From: a virus
IMG/VR virus record: IMGVR_UViG_3300008448_000856
Coordinates: 1-20,429 of that record
DNA length: 20,429 nucleotides
Strand: one strand, 5' to 3'
Part shown: positions 12,952-20,410 of the stretch, one piece after another
Numbering within the stretch: the stretch's first letter is position 1
How the letters are laid out: each line of letters opens with the position of its first letter
Made by a program: the position numbers and the translations under genes
The notes under the pieces: generated by a model
Database searches by the model: none
What the model was told of the DNA's origin: nothing
Seen by the model: only the letters and a program-made list of their open reading frames with translations

Positions 12952-12978
12952 AACTAAAGGCCTACCGTACCTTTTATT

Positions 12979-12987
12979 ATAAATATC
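12979..12987 (-). promoter_or_regulatory. GATATTTAT element before the Hsp20-GroES-GroEL cassette
   Basis: The element lies 27 bases before the Hsp20 ATG, between the DNA polymerase stop and Hsp20. The 15 bases at 12973-12987 are the same as those before the secreted nuclease (309-323). Confidence 0.45.
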
Positions 12988-12989
12988 TG

Positions 12990-15293
12990 CTAATGGCCAT
13001 CGCGCAAATTATGAGCCAGTGCTGGAGGTGCTTTCAAATCAATACTAAGTTTAGTAGTGTTCTCCATCAAATCCTGGACGATCCTGGCCGCTTCTTCTGA
13101 TCTGGTATGTTCTACCTCAATTACCAACTGGTCATGGATCTGGGCACATACCCAGCCACGTATACCTAGTTCAATGAACTTCCTATTGATAGCTAATGCT
13201 GCACGGTTAACAATTGATGCGGCTAGGCCTTGAATCTGTACGTTACAAGAGTTGTTTAGTCCATTGATGTAGTCTCTTGACAAGTTCTTGATTTGATCTA
13301 CGCCGTATTGTCTTTCCATTTCTTTCTTGATGTTCCAATCAAGTAAGTCATCACCAATCTTATCGTAGATAGCTTTTACTTTAGGAAGATGTCGAATACG
13401 ACCAACTTGAGTACTAACATAGCCTTTCTCTTTAGCTTGTTTCTTAGACTTTTCCATCCACTTCTTAAGCTCAGGGAATCCATTCAAATAACCATCAACA
13501 AGCTTCTTTGCATCTTTAGTAGGAATACCAAGATTCATGCCTAGTGCATAAGCTCCCATACCATAAGGAATACCAAGTGCGTATGCTTTTGCTTTATTTC
13601 TTAACTTAGGCTCAAGCTTACGAAGGAAGTTAGGTGCTTTTTTATCTGGTGAATACTGATTCAGTCCTTCTGTTTTAATTGCAATTGTAGAATAGAAGTC
13701 CCAGTTGTTTCTAAAGATGTCTTTTAGTCCTTCATCACCAGATACGTGAGCAAATGTATGTGGCTCGAGTGATTCATAGTCGCAGTCTACAAATATGTTA
13801 CCTTCTTCATGAATAAAGAAAGCTCGAATCAAGTTATTGTACTCAATTACAATTGGTTCATCATCACCTTCTTCTTTAGGTCTTGGCAATTGTTGAGCAT
13901 CTGAACCATAGCGGCCTGATACTGTACCATGTTGTTTATAATAGAAGTAGTATCTACCATCTTCTTGAGCATCTAAGAAGCGATCCATATATGTACTCTT
14001 AATCTTAAGTAGTCGATTATAGATACGTAAGTTCTTTGCCCACTCATACTTACCAGCAATTGATTGCACTGTATCGTCATCAAATTGTGGCTTACCTGTT
14101 TTTGTAGTAGACAAAGGTTTGATACCAAGAACACCAAATGCAATCTCACCTAACTGATCTTTAGACTGGATATTGAAGTAAGCTCCATCATTATCTTCTT
14201 TCCACAACTTCATGCTAATCTTCATTGACACGTCTTTGTCTAATACGGCAGGATCACCATGAAGTAGAAAATGTTTTGCTGAACATTCCGGTAAACGTAA
14301 CAATGCTGATTTGGTTATGCTATACTTACCTGTTCTTTCAGATTGTTCTAGCTCAAACTTCATCTCTTTTATAAGCTCTTGAGCAAATGTACCTTTGTTA
14401 TTAGGAGGATAAGCATCCATCGCTTTCATTACAACCCAAGCTCTTACATCAGGCTTTTTGAGTAGCTCTTTCATTACAAGCTCTTCGTATTCTTGTAGGG
14501 TATTTATAATTTTTGCACGACTAGATTTTATAAGTTCCATGTCAAGTTTAATACCAACTTGTTCCATAGGAATTGTTACCTCTTTGTAGAGTGGCATTAC
14601 TTCATCTTCAAAGAAGAACTTTTCTAGTCTTTCATCATTAAGTGTCTTAATAAAGTGATTATAGATTCTAAGAGTTAAATCAGTATCTGCTGAAGCGTAT
14701 TCTGAAAGTAGTTCAAGATCTGCTTTCCATATCTCATAGTTTTCTCTTGTGATTTGACCGCCATTCTTTTTGATAGACTCTTTAAGAGCAACTTGTTCTT
14801 CATTAGCTGCTTTATCAATATCTAGACCGATATCTTTTTGTATCATCTTGGCAATATCCTTAAGACCGAATGCAGAACCTCCCATAAAGCCAGCGCCTTC
14901 CTCTTTTACTGTATGCACTAACAACATAGTATCTACATACAAGCTAGAAAGCAAATCAACATCATAGAAGCACTTGACGAACTTAACGTCAAATGATGCA
15001 TTATGCATGATTAACTTTTTGCCAATAAGTAGAGAGATTGTTTTCTTTGCAAGATCATGGCACAACTTATCATCTATATAAGCATCTTGCAACTCATCAT
15101 CTTTGAATATCATCGTAGGCATGTAGTAGCCTTTACCTACTTCACCTGATACTGAGAAGCCAATGATCTTACCTTTACGTGGATTTAAGCTGTTTGTTTC
15201 TGTGTCAAATGCAATTAGGTCACATGCTTTAATGTGATCAATCATCTCTTTGAGTGTGTCAATAGACTGAACTGTTACATAACTTTTATTCAT
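12990..15293 (-). CDS. Family A DNA polymerase with 3'-5' proofreading exonuclease
   Basis: The 767-residue enzyme replicates phage DNA. The proofreading domain has Exo I FDTET (Asp30, Glu32), Exo II HNASFD (Asn98, Asp102) and Exo III YASAD (Tyr199, Asp203). The polymerase domain has motif A DYESLEPH (505-512), motif B from Arg565 and Lys569 to Tyr577-Gly, and motif C QIHDQLVIEV (His720, Asp721). There is no 5'-nuclease domain, as usual in phage polymerases. In motif B, the residue four after Lys569, equivalent to E. coli Pol I Phe762, is Leu573. In motif A the final Arg of the usual DYSQIELR is His512. A TATATTTG element lies 16 bases before the ATG. The helicase and ribonucleotide reductase genes are nearby, completing a replication module. 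Confidence 0.95.
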   Translation of the reverse strand: MNKSYVTVQSIDTLKEMIDHIKACDLIAFDTETNSLNPRKGKIIGFSVSGEVGKGYYMPTMIFKDDELQDAYIDDKLCHDLAKKTISLLIGKKLIMHNASFDVKFVKCFYDVDLLSSLYVDTMLLVHTVKEEGAGFMGGSAFGLKDIAKMIQKDIGLDIDKAANEEQVALKESIKKNGGQITRENYEIWKADLELLSEYASADTDLTLRIYNHFIKTLNDERLEKFFFEDEVMPLYKEVTIPMEQVGIKLDMELIKSSRAKIINTLQEYEELVMKELLKKPDVRAWVVMKAMDAYPPNNKGTFAQELIKEMKFELEQSERTGKYSITKSALLRLPECSAKHFLLHGDPAVLDKDVSMKISMKLWKEDNDGAYFNIQSKDQLGEIAFGVLGIKPLSTTKTGKPQFDDDTVQSIAGKYEWAKNLRIYNRLLKIKSTYMDRFLDAQEDGRYYFYYKQHGTVSGRYGSDAQQLPRPKEEGDDEPIVIEYNNLIRAFFIHEEGNIFVDCDYESLEPHTFAHVSGDEGLKDIFRNNWDFYSTIAIKTEGLNQYSPDKKAPNFLRKLEPKLRNKAKAYALGIPYGMGAYALGMNLGIPTKDAKKLVDGYLNGFPELKKWMEKSKKQAKEKGYVSTQVGRIRHLPKVKAIYDKIGDDLLDWNIKKEMERQYGVDQIKNLSRDYINGLNNSCNVQIQGLAASIVNRAALAINRKFIELGIRGWVCAQIHDQLVIEVEHTRSEEAARIVQDLMENTTKLSIDLKAPPALAHNLRDGH

Positions 15294-15363
15294 ACTAGTA
15301 ATTTCAATACAAATATAACCAATCCATTTGAATTAGCTAATGTTTTTTTATGTAGTAGCCTAC

Positions 15364-16248
15364 TTAAAAGTTTAATGATGTTTTAACTAGTGAGATGTAG
15401 TTATCTACTACGGTTTTAACATCACTAGCAGGAATTGCTGTTGGGCTTGACCTACTTAACAATGTAGTCATCGCAAGTATCTCACTAGATGATCCGGTTG
15501 CATACAAAGTAGCACCTTGAATTGCAGTACCAGCAACAGAACTAGATACAACTGTATCAAATACAGAGTTCCAGTTATTATGTCCTAATAGTATATAAAC
15601 ATCGCATATGGAAGGATCTAATCCTTGTCCAAAAGATTGTCTATATGTTGCGTAAGTAGTAAAACCGTCTACAATAGATCCAGAATAAATGCTTCCTGTA
15701 ATCAAAGACCCACCGCCATCAGCTCCAATGTTACCAGCTTTTTGAAAGCCAATCGGCCCTGCACCATTACGAGCACCAATTAAAGTTAATGGGTGATAGA
15801 TTTGATTTTGGGTACCAGCTGGAAAAGATCCTGTAGATTGACTATATCCTATTGAAGCATAGTAAAAGTTAGTATCTGTTAAAGTAGCAGACTGAGATGC
15901 GTAGTTTAATGCTGGTGTTGGAGTTGGAATTGATTGACCCGATATATAGCTCGTACTATTGCGAAGCCATGGTGCAGTAAAATTACCTCCATCAAACATG
16001 TCATTACCACCATCTGTTATATTATAAGCATTTCCATCTAAGAAGTAAACAAAAAAGCTAGGGTTTCTTAAGCTACCTGTATTAGCTCGTAAAGTAGTTA
16101 CGATTGTGTTTAATTGAGTATAAACAGATCCTGAACTTGGTGATAGGCTTGCTGTTACGGTATTTAATAGGGATATTGTTCCACCTAGATTAAAATTAGA
16201 TAGAGTAAAACCACCTTGAGATGATGTATTTGATAAAGTTAAAGGCAT
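15364..16248 (-). CDS. Putative virion/appendage protein with a DGGNDMFDGGN motif
   Basis: The protein has 294 residues and is rich in Ser, Thr, Gly, Asn and aromatics with few charges, as in phage fibre or appendage proteins. Near residue 75 is the motif NITDGGNDMFDGGN, a pattern I associate with marine-phage structural proteins. The rest repeats short beta-like segments such as YYASIGYSQSTGS and YILLGHNNWNSVFDT. I start at ATG 16248 (MPLTLSNTSS). A longer frame from ATG 16305 would begin with a basic stretch overlapping the neighbouring gene, and the GATATTTAT element at 6 bases before 16248 supports the shorter form. It has no signal peptide. The exact virion location is unknown. Confidence 0.65.
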   Translation of the reverse strand: MPLTLSNTSSQGGFTLSNFNLGGTISLLNTVTASLSPSSGSVYTQLNTIVTTLRANTGSLRNPSFFVYFLDGNAYNITDGGNDMFDGGNFTAPWLRNSTSYISGQSIPTPTPALNYASQSATLTDTNFYYASIGYSQSTGSFPAGTQNQIYHPLTLIGARNGAGPIGFQKAGNIGADGGGSLITGSIYSGSIVDGFTTYATYRQSFGQGLDPSICDVYILLGHNNWNSVFDTVVSSSVAGTAIQGATLYATGSSSEILAMTTLLSRSSPTAIPASDVKTVVDNYISLVKTSLNF

Positions 16249-16254
16249 ATAAGG

Positions 16255-16263
16255 ATAAATATC
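16255..16263 (-). promoter_or_regulatory. GATATTTAT element before the virion-like gene
   Basis: GATATTTAT ends 6 bases before ATG 16248 and lies within the end of the adjacent 65-aa gene (stop near 16262). This spacing equals that at ATG 559 of the other virion gene pair and helps decide the start codon. Confidence 0.45.
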
Positions 16264-16459
16264 AGTCCTTTTTTTCCTCTTTTGTCTTGTAAGGAAATAG
16301 GTCATTTAACTTCTCACGTCGTCTATCGCATCCGCAATCATCTTGGCCTGCTACTTTAGCTACTGTCTCAGCTATTTTATCAATGCCTGTAAAATGAGTA
16401 AGTTTTGCTATTGTGTCGCCTAAACCTTTTGACTCTTTATCGTCTATCTTGTTTTTCAT
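16262..16459 (-). CDS. Small phage protein with a DDCGCDRRREKLN motif
   Basis: The 65-aa protein contains GLGDTIAKLTHFTGIDKIAE (residues 12-31), an amphipathic helix, followed by QDDCGCDRRREKLNDLFPY (39-57). I recognise the combination as a recurrent small protein of Bacteroidetes phages. The Cys-Gly-Cys pair with an Asp/Arg surrounding might bind metal or form a disulfide. The function is unknown. It overlaps the upstream membrane-protein gene by 23 bases and lies just before the virion-like gene. Confidence 0.7.
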   Translation of the reverse strand: MKNKIDDKESKGLGDTIAKLTHFTGIDKIAETVAKVAGQDDCGCDRRREKLNDLFPYKTKEEKKD

Positions 16460-16643
16460 CTATTTTCTTTTGAAATTTGTCAAAAAAACCTGCTGAGGAT
16501 ACTGCTAATATACTAATTTGCTGCCACAAATCTTCAATCTCTCTTTTGAGTTTACCAATTATTCTCCACTGCAGAATTTGTATAAGCATCAAAACTAGAG
16601 TGGCACCTAAGTAAACGTACTCTGAAGTTATTGTAACTGTCAT
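16437..16643 (-). CDS. Small membrane protein with amphipathic tail, possibly envelope or lysis related
   Basis: I start at ATG 16643 (68 aa); the frame also opens at TTG 16661. A membrane helix lies at about residues 9-25 (YVYLGATLVLMLIQILQW). A charged amphipathic helix follows (KLKREIEDLWQQISIL) and a basic C-terminus. The topology would suit a holin-like, spanin-like or tail-assembly-associated membrane protein, but the helix count of one is low for a holin. It lies between the DUF5522 gene and the small Cys-rich protein in a run of tightly overlapping small genes. Confidence 0.6.
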   Translation of the reverse strand: MTVTITSEYVYLGATLVLMLIQILQWRIIGKLKREIEDLWQQISILAVSSAGFFDKFQKKIDEKQDRR

Positions 16644-16649
16644 AAATAT
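16642..16649 (-). promoter_or_regulatory. ATATTTAT element overlapping an ATG start
   Basis: ATATTTATG: the element runs into the ATG at 16643. If it is a promoter-type element the transcript would start inside the gene, so here it may simply be the coding bases of the longer TTG-started frame. It is the weakest of the eight copies. Confidence 0.25.
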
Positions 16650-16668
16650 GATTTTGATCAAATATAAA

Positions 16669-16854
16669 CTAATCCTCCGACTCTTTTTCTTTTATCTTCG
16701 CAGTACCTTTTGTCCACTCTGGATCATATGGACAGTGTCTGCATTTATTACCACAACAATGCCCTCTTTCTAAATGGAAAAGAGCGGTAAAAACCACTCT
16801 CCCATTTTCTAAATAGAAATGAACTCCTTCTATGAAATCTTTATATAATTTCAC
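16669..16854 (-). CDS. DUF5522 family cysteine-rich protein
   Basis: The 61-aa protein has the core GHCCGNKCRHCPYDP (residues ~32-46) preceded by VHFYLENGRVVFTALFHLERG, matching DUF5522, a small family best known from Bacteroidetes. The Cys4 array (CC...C..C) and His suggest a metal-binding, probably zinc or iron-sulfur, site. I choose GTG 16854 because a perfect AGGAGG lies 5 bases upstream; an alternative GTG is at 16860. The gene begins inside the last codons of the ribonucleotide reductase. The tight overlap implies coordinated expression, and a metal or redox helper for the reductase is an attractive but unproven idea. Confidence 0.82.
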   Translation of the reverse strand: MKLYKDFIEGVHFYLENGRVVFTALFHLERGHCCGNKCRHCPYDPEWTKGTAKIKEKESED

Positions 16855-18691
16855 AAGCACCTCCTGCGCAGGCTAGTTCACCTTTTTGATCAGTATTATC
16901 ATCGACTTCTATTACTTTAGATAGATCTACTTCGTGAAGCTTACCAACAATCTCGTTAAATCTTTCTTCAGTGATAGTTTCAAAAGGAGCTTGAACATAT
17001 GAGCCGTTGTCATAAGGCAGACAAGACAATGCTGTATAGTTATTCCTATTTGCCCATGCCCATTCACCAACTTCTGGCCATTCTTCTGGTTTAAGAGAGA
17101 TAGTTACAGATACATTGTGAGTATTACGTCCTGTTCTATGTCCTGGCTTAATCCACTCTTTGTGTAGTTTTTCAAGTCTATGAAGCAAATCAACTGCTGA
17201 CTCAGATCTTGTGATCGCTCCTTCAGGTGCTTTTTGTGGAACAGACACTACAGCTTGTGATTGTGGCTTGAAGTATTCGTCTTCTACCAACTCAGGATGA
17301 TAAATAGAAAGATAGGTATAAAGAGCTTCGTTCTTACCAAGTCTCATTCTACGAATGTAGAAATTATCATGCCAAGCATGTACTCCTGATGATGTACCAA
17401 GAACCATTGATGTTGTTCCTGAAGGTTTAACTGTTGTGCATCTAGCTGCTTTATTAATACCAAGAACTTTTGCTACTCTTTCGTTCTCTTCTTTTACTAT
17501 TTGAGCTGCTTCTTTCATGTTTAATTTCAATACTGCACCGGAAGCAATGCCTGTCATACCAATACCAATCAACGCATCTTTTTCTGTTGTTCTTTTCCAA
17601 ACATCACGAAGATAGTGGAAGTCAGTATATGAGGCTTGAAGTGTACCAATAAAGGCAGCAGCTTTAACTCTTTCATTTAGATCTTCTTGAGACTCAAGAT
17701 TAGATACGTTAACTTCGCACAAGTTACAGAATTGAAATGGTCTAAGTGCAATCTCAGCACAAGGATTAGTTCCCCAATCTTTGTCATTAGTCAAGAAGAA
17801 GCCAGGTTCACCAGCATTAGATAGTTCGATCTTTTTCCAAAGATCCATAAACTCTTCTTTCTGAATACGATCACGAAGTATAGTCGCTGAGTTATTAGCA
17901 CGTCCTCTTTGAGGATTTTGTTCCCACCAATTACCAAACTTAGAGGTTAACATCTCTTCGTCATTAAAAGAGAATAGACTAATCAAAGCAGCTCGACGAA
18001 TACCTCCAGACAATACTGCATCAGCAATATAACAAATAATATCATGACACTCGATTGGCTTTAATTTATCTCCTGTCTCTTTACGATCAAGAATCTTTTG
18101 TATCTGGAATAAACACTCCTTCAAAGGTTCTGGACCAGGTGCTTTACCTCCTGCAGTGATTAATGTTGAACCTTTTGGTCTAACATCACGAAAGTCAAAT
18201 TTAGGTCTAGGGCCACCTACAAGATAAGACTTCATCAATATTTTAATTGCATCAGCCCAACCTTCAATAGAGTCTCCAACTAAGAAACGCTTTTCTTTGA
18301 TTGGCTTAATGATCTCAGGAAGTTGATCTACATGATGGTGCTGTACTGAATATCCTACACCACATCCTCCTAAAAGAAGGAACATTACTTCTGAAAATAC
18401 ACGCCAGTCATCAACAGGAGCAAAAGAACAGTTAAATATACGAGCATTATTAATTTCAATGGGCTTGCCTGCAAACTGCATTGAACGCATTGAAGGAAGA
18501 ATTTTTTTATCATATACGAGTTTATAAACGTCTTCGATTTCATTAAATAAAGAAGGAAACTTTTGTTGGTGCATTTCCTTATTTCTTGTAACTATTTCAT
18601 TCCAGGTTTCACGCCTTTTAAATTCTGGTAAATACTTTGCGTATTTGTTGTAAACCGTAATCTCAGATAAGATTTGTTGCGTGATGTCCAT
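16841..18691 (-). CDS. nrdJ: Adenosylcobalamin-dependent (class II) ribonucleotide reductase, monomeric type
   Basis: This 616-aa enzyme reduces ribonucleotides to deoxyribonucleotides using a B12-derived radical and needs no oxygen. The sequence follows the Lactobacillus-type class II form: LPSMRSMQFAG (65-75), RIFNCSF with Cys88, GGCGVGYSVQ (108-117), NPCAEIALRPFQFC with Asn309, radical Cys311, Glu313 and Cys322, and VKPSGTTSMVLGTSSG (421-436). The C-terminal CAGGAC gives Cys608 and Cys613, the relay pair that receives electrons from thioredoxin. It is about 120 residues shorter than the L. leichmannii enzyme. No small NrdB subunit gene is present, as expected. The upstream leader at 18692-18814 is AT-rich, and the end overlaps the DUF5522 gene. 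It supplies dNTPs for phage DNA from a host with cobalamin. Confidence 0.95.
   Translation of the reverse strand: MDITQQILSEITVYNKYAKYLPEFKRRETWNEIVTRNKEMHQQKFPSLFNEIEDVYKLVYDKKILPSMRSMQFAGKPIEINNARIFNCSFAPVDDWRVFSEVMFLLLGGCGVGYSVQHHHVDQLPEIIKPIKEKRFLVGDSIEGWADAIKILMKSYLVGGPRPKFDFRDVRPKGSTLITAGGKAPGPEPLKECLFQIQKILDRKETGDKLKPIECHDIICYIADAVLSGGIRRAALISLFSFNDEEMLTSKFGNWWEQNPQRGRANNSATILRDRIQKEEFMDLWKKIELSNAGEPGFFLTNDKDWGTNPCAEIALRPFQFCNLCEVNVSNLESQEDLNERVKAAAFIGTLQASYTDFHYLRDVWKRTTEKDALIGIGMTGIASGAVLKLNMKEAAQIVKEENERVAKVLGINKAARCTTVKPSGTTSMVLGTSSGVHAWHDNFYIRRMRLGKNEALYTYLSIYHPELVEDEYFKPQSQAVVSVPQKAPEGAITRSESAVDLLHRLEKLHKEWIKPGHRTGRNTHNVSVTISLKPEEWPEVGEWAWANRNNYTALSCLPYDNGSYVQAPFETITEERFNEIVGKLHEVDLSKVIEVDDNTDQKGELACAGGACEII
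16860..16865 (-). promoter_or_regulatory. Shine-Dalgarno AGGAGG embedded in the reductase C-terminus
   Basis: AGGAGG on the minus strand is a full match to the anti-Shine-Dalgarno complement and sits 5 bases before GTG 16854. These bases also encode the Gly-Gly of the reductase CAGGAC motif. Strong Shine-Dalgarno sequences are otherwise rare in the window. Confidence 0.6.
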
Positions 18692-18814
18692 TTTAGTTTT
18701 GTTTTATAAAAGTTTAAAATATAGTTTATACAATAGATTAGCCTCTAAGAGACCTGTAAGCCTTTTAGTCAGTAATACAACCTGTTTTTTAGTCTTAGGT
18801 GATATTTAGTTCGA
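18692..18814. other. Intergenic leader before the ribonucleotide reductase
   Basis: This 123-base gap is the longest in the window. It contains an AT-rich stretch close to the reductase start and, at 18740-18754, a small hairpin (6-bp stem with G-U pairs, 3-base loop on the minus-strand transcript) that lacks a U-tract. A shorter GTTC/GAAC inverted repeat overlaps the stop of the 73-aa gene at 18815. I see no tRNA, no clear cobalamin riboswitch and no strong terminator. A promoter for the reductase is expected here. Confidence 0.35.
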
Positions 18815-19036
18815 TTAAGAACCAGGAAGAATAGTTCCTTTAGAACTACTTTGAGTCAAAACAGGATTACCTGTCTTCTGAATCTGATTGATCCTAGATG
18901 TAGTCAACCTGTCAAACTGATTATTTGACGTGGTATTAAGTTGTGCAATCTTATCATTGTACTTAACAGGAGTAGCTTTAACACGATAGTTATCTCCTTT
19001 GATTGCCTTTTTAAATAGATCTATCAAGAAATTCAT
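18815..19036 (-). CDS. Small Thr/Ser/Asn-rich hypothetical protein
   Basis: The 73-aa protein has a short hydrophobic/basic start (NFLIDLFKKAIKG) that could contact a membrane, followed by a polar, flexible segment (LNTTSNNQFDRLTTSRINQI) ending LTQSSSKGTILPGS. Composition suggests a virion or scaffold-like small protein. No family is recognised. A GATATTTAT copy lies 19 bases before its ATG, matching the other putative late genes. It lies between the helicase and the reductase. Confidence 0.55.
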   Translation of the reverse strand: MNFLIDLFKKAIKGDNYRVKATPVKYNDKIAQLNTTSNNQFDRLTTSRINQIQKTGNPVLTQSSSKGTILPGS

Positions 19037-19055
19037 ATTGGTCCGTTTTTCTCTA

Positions 19056-19064
19056 ATAAATATC
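19056..19064 (-). promoter_or_regulatory. GATATTTAT element before the 73-aa gene
   Basis: The element lies 19 bases before the ATG at 19036 in the 42-base gap after the helicase gene, reading in the gene's direction. Confidence 0.45.
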
Positions 19065-19078
19065 AGCTTTTAACCAAT

Positions 19079-20410
19079 TTATATATTGAGCTCAAAAAAT
19101 TTAGATGCTAAATATGCTTTTTCATCTTTATCTAATCCAGAGCTAAATGGTTTGTTTGATCCACTAGTAGGCATAGATGTATCAAAGGTTAATTCATCAT
19201 CATCTAGACTGTCTGGGTTAATCTCTATTGATCCGTTGTTGGTACTGATCTTGGCAGAATAGGTCATTCCATCCATACCATATCTATTTTTCATAATGTG
19301 CACACGTCCTGTACCATTTACTTTGTCTTGCCTTTTTCTTGATAGTGACATAGCAAAGTCTGCAATCATCATTTTATTATAAGATCCGGCTGCTTTATCT
19401 CCTTCAATGACATCATCTTTTGCACCAGCCCTATTTACCTGAGAAACTGTCCAGATCGGTACTTTAAGCTCTCTTGCCATGCCTTTAGTTGCCGTGTATA
19501 CATCGTCAATAGCATCTTTGGGATCAATTGACTTTGTTTTACTTTTCAATAGATCAACATAGTCGATAATAACCAAGTCTGGAGGATATCCTAGATCAAC
19601 GCATTTCTGGATGTGGGCTTCGATGGTATGCGTAGTTGCTTTTCCCATAGGGAACTCTTTAATAACAAGTTTGCCTTTCAATTTGCCAACTGCTTCCTCA
19701 ATAGCACCGCGATGCTTATGAACCTGTTGTACATCTATTCCTGTAAATAGAGAGTCATAACGTTTGCCTACGTAGTACTCAGATAGCTCTAAGGTATAAT
19801 GACATACAGTATAGCCTCTTTGTACAGCCATAGCTCCTAGATTAACTAACATCCACGACTTTCCTCCACCAGGATTACCAAATATAAGACCAAGATCTCC
19901 TTTACCAAGTCCTCCCATAAGAAGTTCATTAATATGAGGCCATGATGTAGGAATAGCTGCACGCTCTTCTTCACGATACCTGGTCTCAATATCTTTTTCA
20001 TACTCGTGACCGATAGACTTTTCTTGTCCTGCTTTCAAAGCCTGGTCCATCATATACTTGATATCGTCATATTGACCTTTCTCTAATAGCGTAACAGAAT
20101 TAAGGATTGCTTTTTTGATCTGTTGATTTTTACAAAAGCTGCTAAACTCTTGTTCTACATATTCCCTATCCTCATTAGCTGATTTATATGTTTCTTTAAG
20201 TTGCTCAACAACGCTAACTTTCAATACTTCATTCTCTATCTTTCTTACTTCTACTTGAAGTGCGTCAAGTGATGGAGTAGTGTGATACTTGTAATAATAT
20301 CTTAGAATCTCACCGACAATCCACTTATGTGCTGGATTATCAAACATTTCAGTATCAAGAATATCGTTTATGTTTTGAAGAAACTCTTTATGTTTCAACA
20401 AACTAGACAT
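19079..20410 (-). CDS. Replicative DNA helicase, DnaB / T4 gp41-like
   Basis: The 443-aa protein is a RecA-fold hexameric helicase that unwinds DNA at the fork, moving 5' to 3'. The N-terminal ~150 residues form a helical domain (LKHKEFLQNINDIL) in place of the DnaB N-domain. The RecA core has Walker A GNPGGGKS (178-185), the catalytic Glu208 in TLELS, Walker B LVIIDYVDLL (Asp283), SQVNRAG (323-329) as the Gln sensor loop, and KNRYGMDG with the likely Arg finger Arg376. The C-terminal ~40 residues are acidic and Ser-rich (DSLDDDELTFDTS), like the partner-binding tail of phage helicases. An AAGG lies just before the ATG. No primase gene is visible in the window; it may lie beyond the right edge. 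Confidence 0.93.
   Translation of the reverse strand: MSSLLKHKEFLQNINDILDTEMFDNPAHKWIVGEILRYYYKYHTTPSLDALQVEVRKIENEVLKVSVVEQLKETYKSANEDREYVEQEFSSFCKNQQIKKAILNSVTLLEKGQYDDIKYMMDQALKAGQEKSIGHEYEKDIETRYREEERAAIPTSWPHINELLMGGLGKGDLGLIFGNPGGGKSWMLVNLGAMAVQRGYTVCHYTLELSEYYVGKRYDSLFTGIDVQQVHKHRGAIEEAVGKLKGKLVIKEFPMGKATTHTIEAHIQKCVDLGYPPDLVIIDYVDLLKSKTKSIDPKDAIDDVYTATKGMARELKVPIWTVSQVNRAGAKDDVIEGDKAAGSYNKMMIADFAMSLSRKRQDKVNGTGRVHIMKNRYGMDGMTYSAKISTNNGSIEINPDSLDDDELTFDTSMPTSGSNKPFSSGLDKDEKAYLASKFFELNI

Noticed and set aside
14501-14511. TATTTATA in the polymerase gene as a late promoter on the minus strand
   Set aside because: It is inside a coding region, with no gene start within reach.
481-15317. 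TATATTTG (TAnnTTTG) as Bacteroidetes -7 promoter boxes, at 481-488, 15310-15317 and 16659-16666
   Set aside because: The spacing to three starts is plausible, but the same octamer also occurs inside coding regions and no matching TTTG -33 box was seen, so it cannot be called from this window.
15350-15366. AGTAGGCTACT palindrome as a terminator after the virion-like gene
   Set aside because: The loop is too short and the run that follows on the minus strand is A rather than U.
18692-18814. A tRNA or cobalamin riboswitch before the reductase
   Set aside because: No cloverleaf, T-arm or B12-box pattern could be found; only short inverted repeats are present.
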